Assembly (NCBI GenBank): GCA_043228905.1
Contig: JBHGNT010000009.1
Span: 9,548,001-9,612,000, forward strand
DNA: 64,000 nucleotides
From: Azolla caroliniana
Taxonomy: Eukaryota; Polypodiophyta
Reading direction: 5' to 3'
The notes below the pieces were generated by a model, which saw only the letters and a list, made by a program, of their open reading frames with translations, was not told where the DNA came from and made no database searches. The position numbers and the translations under genes are program-made. Of this stretch, positions 20,701-35,700 are shown piece by piece. Position 1 is the stretch's first letter; every line of letters starts with the position of its first letter.

Positions 20701-23700
20701 GAAGAATTCTGGTTCTGATCTTGTTAGCCATGCTTGGGTGGTGGTAAACACCATCACTTTAGTTTTATTCATGTTGATTGACAAACCTTTGTCCGTACAA
20801 AATAGTTTTAAGGCATTTAAATGTCTTTGTAGTCCCTCCGGAGAGTCAGAAATCAGCAAGAGAAGGAATTAGATAAAAGAACCAGAAATAATAAAATACA
20901 CAGTAGGGGGATCACAATCTACTTTTTTGCGTAGCTAGATAGTTCACATGGATTTACAATAAAGTGTGCTCACACGCTTTTTCACACATTGTGCTATTCT
21001 TCATAAGCATATGTTCACACAAGTTGAGCTTGATTCTCAACACATATTAGCTTGTTACCCACAATACCTTTACAAAGTAGCTCATTATTGTGTGAAATCC
21101 GTTTACAATAATATTTATTCTCCATTTTCACTAAACCTCTTTGGATTACCTTGTTCAAGGGCCATGTTACCTGGATTCTTCAACAAACCGACTACTTTGG
21201 GAGGAGAGTGTTTCCTTTAAAGTTTGTATGTAGTATGGAGCTTGGGATACCAAGGGGATTATTGACCCAAGCATTCAGCCTAAAGAGACACCACATCTCC
21301 CCTTCATGCACAAACTCAAAGGCCAAGGATCGTCTTCCTTGACGATATGCAACTCTGACCATGTTTGAATGATTCATAGGATATACTTCGAATGGACTCT
21401 TACCATCGAATGGCTATTTGACACCATGCTCACCATGCCCCATGTATGGTGCAGACATATGGGCCCAAGACCATAAGTCAGAAATAAAGCCTCCACTAGT
21501 CATGTTATTAGGACGATGTAGTACAGCCTCCACACCACATGCGATAATCTGAGCTGAATTAGCCGCACCACCAATGATGGTAGAGGCATTTTTCCAAACA
21601 ATGAACTGCATCAACCATTTGCAAACTATACTATCATAAAAAATTACAAGCAAGGTAGAGAGAATCTGGTACTCACAAGTGATGAAGAGGTTCGATAATA
21701 ATGGCCGCGAGATTTGAGAACTTTCCACCTTTTTGATACCTTATACCTCTTCAAAATGATGGAAGGAACAAGATATTGCAGTGAGGCCCATGGCAACAAT
21801 ATACTCAAAAGACTTGCATTGCACTAAAGAAAAAGGCTCATTGCAAATACCATTTCATTAACTTCTCATGGATACATTCACTGTTGGTATGCTGAAATGC
21901 AGCAATGGTTTGAGTCAAATGGCATGAATGTAAATGCACTACCCAATTCCAATATAGCTTGGATTGTTCCCATCTAAACATGACCAATGTGGAAAAGATA
22001 ACATGGATCAGCCCTAAAATATCACTTGGTACAAAGATGGCCCACAATAAGACACTTCTTACACACATTGGAGGATGGATTCATCATCAGGCCACCTTAT
22101 ATGGATATACATCTAGGGCAGCTGCAAACTTCATCACATCAGTTAGAGCTTGAGGTAGGTAGATAATACACGAATACCTCTAGAAGAAAGAATTTGCCAA
22201 TTGTGTCATTAGGGAGTGGAATTCGAACAACTCTATGGTTGTCATTGTAGTGTCTTTTATAAAATTAAAGGGAGATACCATTGCCTTTTTCAACAAGGCT
22301 TTGGTTCACAGATGAAGGACCCAGCTAACGCATTAAACACTCTACCTGGGGAGTACAGTCACAAGACTGAAACTCAAAGGAATTGACGGGGGGCTGCACA
22401 AGCGGTGGAGCATGTGGTTTCATTCGATACAACGCGCAAAACATTACCAACCCTTGACATATGAACCGGTGTGCTTGTCCATCGGGATGAAACGAAAATT
22501 CATACAAGTGATGCATGGCTGTCATCAGCTCATATCGTGAGAGGTTTTTGATTTCAGAAAAGACAATACAATGACAGACATAGTATTCTTCGGATTCCAC
22601 TCCTTGATGACACAATTGGCAAATTCTTTCTTCGAGGGGTATTTGTGTATATCTACCTACCTCAATCTGTAACTACGGTCGATGACAAGGGTACTAAGGT
22701 TATCGTCCATGGGACCAGGGCCTATGTGCACGGTCAATTGTTACCACCTGATCTATTGTAACACCTTTGTTATGTCATGGTCAGGAGCCCATGTAAAGAA
22801 TCTAACTCTAGTGGAGTTGAGTATTCAGAAGCGTAGTGGGTGTGTGTGAGAGTGGGTGTATAAGTAAGAGATGGAATAGGGGGATGACAGCTTATGCACT
22901 GAAGAGTGCTATATTAATTAACTAAACATCATCAACAAAATAGAATGGGCAAAGGGGGTTTATATACAAGTCCTCAAGGGACTGCTATATTAAATGTGTT
23001 GGAGGAATCTAACCAAGATATCCACTTGAGTACGATTTTGCAATAAGAATATCTAATATTCTTTGACCACATTAACACTCGACAATTACACGGATTACAA
23101 TAAAGTGTGCTCACAGACTTTTTCACACACCGTCCTTTTCTTCATAAGCACATATTTACACAAGTTAAGCTTGATTCTCAACACACCCCCTCAAGGTCAA
23201 TTGTGTGTCCTCTTAAGCTTGGTTGTCTTGGTGTAGTTGCAGACCCGACTGCAGTTGGTCGAACTACTAGACCATGGTTTTCCCATTGTTCCTATGTACT
23301 CGATCTTGATCTAGCAATGTTGATCTTGCTGATCCAAAATTTCGAGCTTATCAATGGTGCCGACAAGGTCGGGTTTATCTGTAACTTCAAAATTTTCCAG
23401 GCTTTGGAGAGTCTTCCTCTAACTTGCCGGGTCAACTCGGATTAGATGTGTCGGCCTTACTTTGCCGATGCCGGTCTCACTCTTCCTCTTGTATGGTGCT
23501 GATTCTCCATGTTTTCCTTCATCCTTGTACTTCTACTCCCCCCCAAGATCAGCATATCCAGTGGTCTAAGGCCTACATTCACGGAGAATTTCCATAGATT
23601 GTCAAGACCTAGCGCCTTAGTGAAAATATCAGCCACTTGCACGTTGGTGCCAACGTATTAGAGGTCAATGTTGCCGGCCAATATGCACTCACACGGATGT

Positions 23701-26700
23701 AATGATAGTGCACCTCGATGTGCTTAGTCCGGGCATGAAACACCGGATTCTTTGCGAGCTAGATGTTGATATTATCGCAATGGATCAGTATTGGCTTGTT
23801 CATCAATTCGTTGAAGTCTTTCAGCAGTCTTTTAAGCCATACAGCTTTGCAAGCAGCTACAGCTGCGGCCCTATACTCCGCCTCAGTGCTCGCTAGAGCG
23901 ACTGTTGGTTGTTTCTTGTTGCTCCAAGAGATTGCTCCACTATCGAATGAAAACATAAATCCCGAAGTGGATCGCCTATCATATGCATTGCCCGCCCAAT
24001 CAGCATCCGTGAAGCCTTCGAGTCGAAGTGGTACTCCACGCTATTAGAAGATACCATAATCAAGTGTTCCACTAATATAACATAACAATCACTTAGCACA
24101 ATCCAAGTGAGTGTCGCGGGGGGTTTGAATGAACTGAATAACAAAACCGACTGGATAGTTGAGGTCTGCTCGGGTGATAGTTAAGTAGATAAGACTTCCG
24201 ATTATTTTGCGATACTGCGCCGGCTCACAGAATTTACTAGAATCTGTAGTTAGCTTCATATTTCGATCAAGGGGTGTCGAGATGGACTTACACTCGGTCA
24301 TTCCGAACTTGTAAAGCAAGTTCAACACATAGTGTCGTTGTGAAAGTAGGAACCCTTTTGGAGTTTGAATGACCTCGATGCCGAGAAAATAATGTAAGTC
24401 ACTCAGATCCTTCATCTCAAACTTCTCTAAAAGCAAGTTTTTAATCGTGTCTCAGTGAGGCTTTCTCCACCAATGACAAGGTCATCGACATACAAGATAA
24501 GAAGACGGACGGGGTTTTTGTGATTGTTCCAGATATATAACGAGTAATCAGATTTTGACATACGGAAGCCAATGTCGTGAAGTTATGATGTGATCTTTGA
24601 ATGCCATGCTCTTGGGGCTTGCTTCAGTCCATAGAGCAGCTTCTTGAATCGGCAAACTCCATGTGGATGTTTGCTCAATTCGAAGCCAGGTGGTTGTATC
24701 ATGTAAACTTCCTCCTCAAGCTCACCTTGGAGGAATGCGTTCTTCACATCCATTTGATGCAAGTGCCACCCTTTCGCTGCTGCCATTTGACCATGCCATC
24801 CGTATTATGCTTTATCTTGAACACCCACTGGCAACCAATTGGCTTTTCTTCATTTCAAAGGATGGGATTAAATCCCAAGTATCGTTGTCAAACAAAGCGC
24901 ACATCTCCTCCCTCATTGCCTCAATCCAACGGGGATCTTGGGCAGCTTCTTTGTAAGTCTCAGGTTCTTTGTTTGCTGCGACCTTCATCATGAATGCATA
25001 GTGGTGGGCCATGAACACATTGTACCCGAACCTAACTATCAGGTTCTTTTGTCGGTTCGATTGACGGATTTTTCCTTTGGTCACCTCCAGGGCCTTCTTC
25101 ATTTCATACTTGCTGTCGACCAATCGGGGTGAATGATATGAGTCTTCATCAGATGTCGTGTCCTTGGCCTCTTGATCAGGCATCTTGCCGTTTTTTTTCT
25201 TTCTACAGGTGTAGCACCAAGGTGACACCACATCGGAGGGACACCACATCAGAGGTTTCTTCATGCCGTGCAAGACTCTGATTGCTGCACAACACCTCAG
25301 GTCCAGTCAGCTGGATTGCAGGCAGACTCTTTGCTGGTTCTCCACCCATAATGGTCGTCAGCATCTCTTCTTCTTCACTCTCAGAATCTGCTCCAGACTT
25401 GCTTGTTTTGAACACGACGGGGGTCACTGATGCCGGGCCATACCATGATGTCACCATATCAATTACCGGGATTTATAATATCGGGGGCTGTTTCTTGAGC
25501 TCCCTCGATATAACTCCAATACCCTTGCCCAACTAAGTACTGTTGCATCTTATATTCCCAAGATGCGTAGTTGTGCCTGTCCAACTTCTTTGTCGGAAAT
25601 GCGCTACCCATTTGTGCATTCATCTTTCTGATTTAGCTTGATTCGTATGCTCCTATTAACATGAGCCTCTTGCCGTGCAACACTATAGCAACGACAGCCG
25701 ACACATGGGTCATGCCAACACCAAATCATGGAGATCATTGCTTGCCATGTCTAATCCACACCAGGACACCGAAATCACTTGATGAAGTTCTTCATATCCT
25801 CACTTTGCCGCAATAACCAACCTCAGATACAATATCCCCGAACAACTACTCAACCCACACATGTTAGTTATCCACTTCACGCTTGTAAACTATCTCCAAA
25901 ATCATTCCACCAGATGCAAAGATATCATTATCATGAATCTTCAAGAAACATACAACTTTTACTTTTGTTTCAATATGGATAACATGAATTCACCTGTATT
26001 TATAATCATGATTTTTTTCATAGGAGATTTTGGCCTCCTCTAAGAAACAGTAATATGTCTTTCTTTCTTTTAGGGTGTAGGGTTTAGGGTTTAGGATCGA
26101 CCTATGCTAGAGATCTTTCGAAGACAAAAGCTACAATATACCTAACTTGAGAATCTCACATGTGCCAAAAACCAGATTCCCTCGTTTCTTCTCTTTTCAT
26201 CTTATTTACTTTTATATTTACTGTGTAATATTTATTTTATTTTAATTTGTTATCAAAGACGAGAAAACACTCAAGATGTAATCTCTTATTTGTTCTTATA
26301 GGCCATTTTGGCCTCTTAAAAGACGTTAATATATCTTTCTTTCTTTTAATCAAAAGGGAGCAATCATATCTTTCTTTAGCCACTTCACTCCTCATGCTAC
26401 AAGGAAATCAAGAACACAAGTGGAACCTCAACCAAGACACTCATAAGGGATAACAAAAGATCAAGCAATAGCAATGTGCTATGCATGTAGGCCATGACCA
26501 TCTGGAGCGCAACCTCATCAACCTTGTCACCCAACACCAAAGGTGGTTCCCTCGCTTCAGGGATCTTTCCTTCCTGGAGCAACCCAGTTGGAGCTTTTTT
26601 TTGAGAAAATTTGTTTTTGTTCTATCTCAGCTAAGAATTGTAAGCTCTTAGATATCCAAGCAATGTTTCTTCAAGCAAGGTCTTGGTTCACTACGTGAGG

Positions 26701-29700
26701 TAATATTGAATTCAGAGATTGTTCTGGCTAGAATCCGGAAACTACAGACATATTGATAGAAAATAACATAATTATAATGCTAGCCAGCCAACCTGTTAAT
26801 TGTGTATGACTGTAACTGCAGTAGGTAGTACGAGAGAAGTCAAGTAAGCTACAATCAATAAGCTCAAAGAAGGAAGCATTCTGTTGCATTAAATCTGTCT
26901 AAACAATACAACCAATTGCCATCCCAACCCATATGGAAGTAATGATGAGACTCAATCATTAGGGTCATCCTCGAGTCAAAGATGTTCTCCCATTTTCTTA
27001 AGATTTTTCTCAGATATTTTACTGCTTCTTGAACAAAGGTTAATCTTAACTAGTAAGTTGTATATTCTCCTGAGAGTCCAACCTTCAATGGCTCGTGGAG
27101 ACTAATAATATTGGTGTCAGTTTTATGGCTTCTTGCTCAAGGCAAATAGGCATCGAGCTACCACAACCATATCAAAGGGCAGGAGAGAGTCACATCTCAC
27201 AGAATTATTTCAGAAGCTCACATTTACACTGTCAGAAGCATGTCCTATGCAATTATGAGCATTTGGTCTTGTATGTAAGCATGAGATTATTCCACATAAG
27301 AAACCTTATTATAACTCATCAATTAGACATTAATTTACCAGAATCCTTAATAATAAGCTGTTTGAATGGACTTCCACCAAAGTGTGTATCATTGTATTTC
27401 ACCGAAATACTATAGGTACCATGCTGCAGAACTTTATATGAAGTTTCACATTGTCCAGCATCAAGGCAAACAAATTTTGCAACTGATGCATTAGATCGAG
27501 GTGATATAGACACATGCAACAGGTTCTCTGTTATGCTACTAGGATTTCCATACGAATCGAATAAATAGACCAAAAGAGTATTTAAGCTTCCAACTGCAGC
27601 TAGGCTAGATAAACCAAATCCTGTTACTTGAGATTGAGAAAAGTTTACTTTCCCTGCAAAAGGCAAGCACAACATTACACTAACACATCAAAATATTATA
27701 TGCAATGCTGAACCAATGACACGAACTGTTTCATGGTTTGATTTTGTTGTGGAAAATATTTCACATTTCCGATTCTTCGTTTTGTTTCCTGATTACATTT
27801 CAAGCCATGTCGCTTTAGGAAGCTAGCCATTTTATTTTCAAAAGACATTTTTCTTGATCTTTGTCAAGTCTCACATGCCATTCTAATCTTTTAGAGACAT
27901 TAATATATCTTTCTTTCACCAACAAATAAAGGCCATCATCACCCACCATTGAAGTTACTTCCCTCACATCAGAGATCTTTCCATCTTGGAGCAGCCCATA
28001 TTGGAAATTTTGTGAAGACAAAAGCTTCACTCTATCTATGTTTAGAATCTAAAATTCTTAGATACCAAGATTCTTTAGCACCATGTGGCTAGTTATAATT
28101 ATTTTGGTATGTTGTTCTCATAGATGTAAAAACATTGAAAGATATTAGCTCTTGTTTGGTCTTATTGGCCATTTTGATCTCTTAAGAAAAAAAATAGACA
28201 AAAAAATGAAAGATATATTAACTTCTTTTAAGAGGCCAAAATGGTCTATAAGACCAAACAAGAGATTACATCTTAAAATATTGTCTCATCTTTAAGAAGA
28301 ATAAACCAAAATAAATGTAACTAAGTAAAAAAGTAAATAGAAATAGAATGATTATTGTGATCTATACATGTAAGTTTCTTAAGTCAGATATACTGTAATT
28401 TTGTCTTTAAAAGATCTATAAAAGGAGGGAATTACCTCCGATGGCAGGAGACAATGGCCTTTATTTGTCAATAACAAGGGTAGGAAAATTGTGGTCTACA
28501 AGACTAGGGCTCGCATGCATGACAACTTGCCACAATGTGATCTATTGAAACCCCTTTGCAATATTGTAGTGGGGAGAACCATTTGTGAGCCCTTGATTGG
28601 CTTGTATTGCTGATGAACTTAAGGAGCCCCCATTTGTGATTCTTCTTTGTTGATGAACTTGAGTGGCTGAATTGCTGTCCTTCAAGAGATACTTAATATA
28701 GCTTTCTTTGTTTGTGTAAAGGCCTTTTATTCCGATTTAAAAGGAATGATAAATTAGATTTAACTAATTGCCATTAATTGAAAAGAGGATGGCTGATAAA
28801 ATTTTGATGGTGGTTCAAAAGAAAGAAAGATATATTAACATCTTTTAAGAGGCCAAAATGGTCTCTAAGTCCAAACAAGAGATTACATCTTAAGTGTCGT
28901 CTCATTGAGAACAACAAATCAAAATAAAATTAATATTACTAAGTAAATATAAATATAAATAAGAGAAAAAAGGGACTAAAGAATCTGGATTTCAGCACAA
29001 GTAAGATTCTCAAGTTAGATATATTATAACTTTTGCCTTCGAAATATCTCTAAGATAGGTCGACCCATAAATGGAGAGGTTTTTGACGTGAGGAAAGCAC
29101 ATGCGATGGCGGGAGATAATGACCTTTATCTGTCGATGACAAAGGTGGTGAGGTTGAGGTTCATGGGGCTGGAGCCTACATGCACAACAAATTGTTATTG
29201 CCCAATCTATTCTAACCCCTTTGTTATGTCCTGGTCGAGAGCCCATTTGCGTATCCCCAAAGATGGGGCTAAAGAAAGTTGTGATTGTTATTGTGGATGG
29301 GCTTGTGTGGTTTTACTATTGTCCTTCAACAACTTGTCCCTATGTATCTTGAGTTCTAGCGAAAAAGTCCTAGGCACCATTAGTCCCCATATTCCATTAT
29401 CTTGTGTAGTGGGCCAAATCCTTATTTAGAGAGGCAATGGTATTTGCCTCTTATTTCTTAAAAAACACTACAATGACAAACATAAAGTTCTTCATATTCC
29501 ACTCCTTGATGCCACAATTGGCAAATTCATGTGTATCTATCTACCTACCTCAATCTCTGACTGATGTGTTGAAGTTCACAACTGCCCTATAACACTGCAC
29601 AACACATAGGACAGATGTATGTCCATATAAGGTGGCCTAGTGATGAATCCATCCTCCGATGTTAGTAAAAAATGTGTCTTGTAGTGGGTCATCTTCGTAC

Positions 29701-32700
29701 CAAGTGGTATTTTGGGGCTGATCCATGTTATCTTGTTTTCCAAGTTAATAATATCAGTTCAAATCACTCTATTCTTTTCCACTTTGGTCATATTTAGATA
29801 GGGACTGTCCAAGCTATATTGGAACGGGGGTAGTGCACTTATGCTTATGTCATGTAGCTTGAACCATTGTTGCATTTCAGGATACCAACAATAAATGTCT
29901 CCATTTTCAGCCAGTTGTCTTAATGGCATAAGTGCCGACATTGGGTACCTTCATTTAGGAAGCTCCCAAAGACGTTGGATACAGATCACTGATCAGAACA
30001 ATACCTCAATGATTATAGGGGCTACTCCCATCTCTACCCTCTCCAAATATTTCCAATGATTTTCCGTGCTAAGATACAGTCCCCACATTTCTGCTCCATA
30101 GAGAAGAGTTGGTATGACAAATGTATCAAATAACCACAGCTTAGTTCGTGGCACTTGGAATTGCAAAAGTGCACATTGTCTATCGAGAGCAACAAGGGCT
30201 GGATATCCACGAGAAAGTCGGGCACAAGCAGCTCCCGTAAGGAGAACCGAGGCCCTGTAAATGTTACTCCTAGGTATGTGTAAGGAGTGTTTGTAGTCCA
30301 CCTTTTCCTGTCCCAAGAAGAATTCTAGTTCTGATCTTGTTACCCATGCTTGAGTGGTGTTAAAAACCATCACTTTAATTTGATCCATGTTTACTGACAA
30401 ACTTTTGTCCATACGAAATAGTTTCAAGGCATTAAGATGTCTTTGACGTCCCTCTGAAGAGTCAGAAATTAGCACAATATCATCAGTATATAGTAATATT
30501 TGTATAGCTATACCTTCTAGGCATGCTCCCGAACCCCCGAATTTCTCTATGTAATATGATACCTGACCTACATAGACACCTAAGAGAGTGGGTGATAGTG
30601 GACATCCTTGCTTCACTCTGATTGTGCTAGCCACCGCCTCTGACAAACCAATGGAAGACCGCACTTAAAGATTAGAGAGTGGGTGATTGTGGACATCCTT
30701 GCTTCACTCTGATTGTGCTAGCCACCACCTCTAATAAACCAATGGAAGACCGCACTTAAAGATAAGTAGCACAGTGCACTCACTAAAATATTCTTTAGTT
30801 TTATGTAAGCATCAAAAGATCTTAGAAGTAGAATAACCTGGAATTATTGTGATTTCAAAAGGGCTTCCTGGAATTGGGAGTTCAGTGACTGCAGTTTGAA
30901 CAATAATTGTTAAGGAGTATATTTGCGCAATTGTGGTCTTATATGAAATCAAAAAAATGCCCGACTGATTTTGGGAAACTTGAGACACGGACGTGATGTT
31001 GGGAGTAAAGACAAGAGAGATTGAAAATTTATCTTTAGAGTTGACATTGTTATAATCATCATACGGTATGATATGAAAACTGAGAGCCTCCCCAGCATCT
31101 CCTCCCTGTAAACCAGAACCAAAAGCCTTGCATTTCCACAATGAGATAGGTCCTATGCAAAAATAAATCAATAATTAGAAGCTAAACGCATGCTGTAATA
31201 CTTGTATCAGGCATTGCATGATTCAACGAGATTATGTGAAAACAGTAAAATGTAAAAGCTACATCCATGTAATGAAGTCTAAAATCTGCACCAGCATCAG
31301 CACCATCATGAACCAGATATTAGAAATATACATCAACACAAGACATAGCACATGTTAAGCATCAAGTTTATAAGTTAATCTGGTAAAAAGTTTGCAAACG
31401 AAATACATACATACAGTGCTAAAGCAAAACTTCGTTTCTTCGTAACAAGGAAGATGTCATTACAAACTGAAGTCAGAATGATAAAACCAGAAAACTACAA
31501 AGTCCAATGATACAGTGGATGAAAGTTAGACAGTAATCAGCACTACCACCTTTCCAGTTCGACATGAAGGTAGTCTCTTACTTGGGCTATTGACCACCAT
31601 GAATGAAGCAAAGGGCAATTAGAAAAGACAATATGAGATTGGATACACACAACATTGCAGAGACCATGCATAAAAAATAACAATGATGATGGCTTTCTAC
31701 AGAGTAAATCCTCTGACAGTAGCAGAAAGTGGCTTCCTGTTTGACCATGCCACATGAAGACTTCTCTCCTGAGTCCGATCATTTGATTCATTTCATGGAT
31801 CATGGATGATTAGCCATCTACATAAATCATCCCTCTGCCTTAAGTGGTTACTTTCTGGTAACCTTCATAGTAAGCACACACTAGTAGACGCTATCTTGCT
31901 AGGTTTCCAAGGTGAGCCAGAGTTGCAGGAGCACTACACATCTAGATGTATCACGAAATAAGAGACAAGTATAGAAACCTCTTCAGAGTGAAGCCAATTT
32001 CCACAGAGCTAACAATAGACTCCAATACTGTTGGATGCTCATAGATTCCTAACCTTATAATTGCACAATCTGGGCACATTTTGTCAGAAAAAGCTTTTTC
32101 TTCAATAGCGATAGAACTTTGATAAGTTTCATCCAAACTGCACACGACTTTATACCAGAACAGTTCTTAAGTTTCCTCTTAATTTTGAATTGTGTTTTCA
32201 GTTTGATAATGAAAATATGAATCCTATCAAGTTGAACTCTTTTCTGGAAAAACCTTATAAAGAAATAGTCTTTTTCTTGGACTGCTATGTGTCATTTATG
32301 AATAATTGTATTTCTTTTGATAAAATAATATATAATCACCTGCATAAATATATTTCTTCCCCTGATAGAGGAGCACAGACATTAATCTTACAAGCACTGT
32401 ATATTGACCAGCTACGTAAGTTCGATATGCAACAACAAATGTACCAGGGTATCCTTCTACAAGAGATGTGTTCACAACTAAAGCAAGAGAGCTTTTAGTA
32501 ACTATAGTAACATTAAGAAGATTCAAATCTGATACAATAGGATTGCCAACTCGATCACGTGCTTTTATAATAAAACTTGAGACATCGCCAATGTAAGAGT
32601 CATTGAGACCATTTCCTGTGAAACTGCTTTTATTTTTGTTAGGTAAACCTGGAACATGACAATTTCTCTAAATTTATCATCCTTGTTTTACATGGTAATA

Positions 32701-35700
32701 GCACATGGAATACTGCACTTAAACATATGAATACAGATTGGATGATAAATTTCTCTAAATTTATCATCCAATCAGTATTTATGGAAATAGCACATAGAAT
32801 ACTGTGACATTCACACTCACTACTTTCCACATCATTGAATATTTCATGTAATTATCAGAGAATGTTTGGTTCAAGGCCATTATAAATTACCTTGATGGTA
32901 ATGTTAAGACATAGTCAGGCAATTGATCCCTCATCACCCGAGGTCTTAAGTTGTTAGATGCAAAGATTCAGCCAAAAATGGATGATGCCTTCATACACCA
33001 ATTCCCCTTCATTTCCTATCAATCCATCATTTTTTTTGCCCTCTTAGTCTCTCATCATGATTTGCTTTAAAAACAGCTGGAATTGAGATCATATAAAGGC
33101 TCCAAAGCCACTAGAAAGTGGAGAAATCCTGGTTCCCATCTACTCAAGGAGGTTGAGGCCTCCTTGCCGTATAGATAGTCTTTATGCATATGCATATGGG
33201 CAATCGATCCTTACACACTCCAGTAAATCCACTCAAAATGCAAGGAATCCTGATTCCCATACACTCAAAGAGAAGTCTTATCTCACATCCACTTTTGACG
33301 GCGTCAATAGTTGCAATTTTCCATTAGAAGAGGTCTTATTGTTGCTTCAACAAGGTCTTCGACATCATACCATGTGCTCTGCTCACATGAAGAGACTATG
33401 CAAATGTAAAATTTATATGTGCTCTGTATAGGCTATGTGATGCAGTATTTAGAATTTTTGAATATCACTCTCATGCACACTGTTTATTATGTATATTGAT
33501 GGGTATTCGACTACACAAATGCATTGGATGCATGTATTGTGGGAATATATTTACATGCATACTACTACAGACTGATGATATTGGATGATGTCAGATTTTT
33601 CCACAAAGATCACAGACCCCCAGATGCTTTAAATCCAATTGTAAACCCAAAGCATTGTTAATGAACTTTGACAAAACTTCACTCATCATGTTTAACACCA
33701 CGTTGAAATCAGTCAAACAGTGATCAAGAGCAACGAATACAAATGCCCAGATCTCAAGAAGAATGCTACATTAACATACATGAGAAAGTGGGTGTGGTGC
33801 GTATGTGCATACAAGGATCTAGACAATTAGCATCAGATTCATGGTCTAAGGTTCGTTGAGGATGTGTAGTCTCTTCACATAGCCTTGCATTTGCTTGACC
33901 TTCTGCATCAGAATTCCCCCCCATATATAGAACCTTCAGGAGGCTTGTGGTTGTTAATCATCATTTGGATGATGATTCAATGGGTCTCCCTCTTCAGCTC
34001 TAGCTTCCCCACACTATCTATACTTTCACAAGTCTCACAATTGTTTCATGTTTCTATATCCTAAATACATGGATATTTGATTAATCTTTGTAAACAGATC
34101 ATTCTGCAAGCTTCCCTCCTTTTTATCTATAGAAATTTGTAAAGTTCACTGAATCAAGAAAAATTACTGGAATGTTGACTAAATCATGAACGTCATATTA
34201 AAGTGCACACACTGACCTGTCACATAAGAAAAGGAAAAGGGAGAACCCAGTATATTGACTAAAACATTTCCAACTTGAAGCCAGTATTCCCCAGGCTTTT
34301 GTAAAGAAAATGTTAACTTCTGCTTCTCAATATTTGAATTTGGCATTGCTACAATAAGCATATCGCGGACAGGAATCGGTGCAGAGGACTGCTTTGTAAA
34401 TATTTGGGCTGAAAAATTACAGCTGCATGAATGACTATTACTCCTGAAAATTTCATTACCAAACATGTCTCGAGGAGTTATTATAAATTCTGCCATGCCA
34501 TTAACTTCAAAAGTATTTCTATCATATTGCCATCCTCCAAGAGAATTAATAGTTGAAACAGCTCCTATAAAGAAAGTTCCAGAAAAAAATGAGATAGAAA
34601 GCAGAGACAAAAGAAGAGGTCATCATTGAAACATCCCGTGCCAACTTTTTTAAATTGCATCTTTGAAATACTAACAGAACTCAATCGAACAGCTCATTAT
34701 CTCCTTATCCTTAAGACCAGTATGGTAACGGCATGTGAAGAGTTGGCAGTATTATTCCTTTTTCTGTTAGCTATTCATAGCATATCATTCCTTTACTTAA
34801 CATATGGTAATAGCACTATATTTTATTGCATATACAAATATTAAACATTTAAGAACAAAGATCTAATTTCAATGTTTTGAAACCATGCAATTCCTAAAAT
34901 TCTCAGAGAATCCCATGCAACATCCTCTTTACCTATAAAGCAAACTAAACCCAAGAGCAGAAATACGTTAGATTTCTTTTTTTAAGCTATATCGATAACA
35001 GAATTCTGCTCCAGCATTAATTATCCATGATGTGCCATTACATTATAAGCATATCATGATTTGTGTTTTGATGCAATCCAATCAAAGCTAATCAACGTGA
35101 ATACATTATATAGTCTTTGGTTGCAATTGCTTATACAAGATTTTTTGATTTGGTGACATTTTAAAATGTTCACTAGAATCTATAGCAAGCACTTTTATGG
35201 AAGCCGTTCCATGTTATAAAATATTGAGGACTTCCATAAAATTCAAACAAAAATTCTATACGCAACATATATTTATTGGAATAGTATCATCAACCTGATT
35301 CAATGTATACTTGAAATGGGCTTCCAGGAATAGAATATGTAATGTTGAAAATTTTTGCCAAAATTGTTACGTTATAAGGATTCAAGAGTGCTTTGGTAAT
35401 CCGATACTTCATTGTTACTGAACTGTTTTTTGTTGTTGTCTCATGTGAAGTTAACATGTTCGGGGTAAATGTGATTGAAACATTAGCTTGCCCTTCTGGA
35501 TTAGCGTTGTTCAGAGCATCATAAAAGGAAATTGTAAATTCCAAGTATCCTCCAGCGACACCCCTCTCTATACCAGAGCCAATAACTTTTGTATTTGCTA
35601 GGTATACAGGCCCTGTTATACATCATATCTTATCAGTAAAAAATAAGGGCCAGCACACGAGCGAGAATAAGATCTAAAATACACAAATAAGTTTCTGTAA

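Noticed and set aside
22320-22549. A functional small-subunit rRNA gene
   Set aside because: Only ~230 bp of the ~1.9-kb gene is present, with substitutions at universally conserved bases; it is a nuclear insertion.
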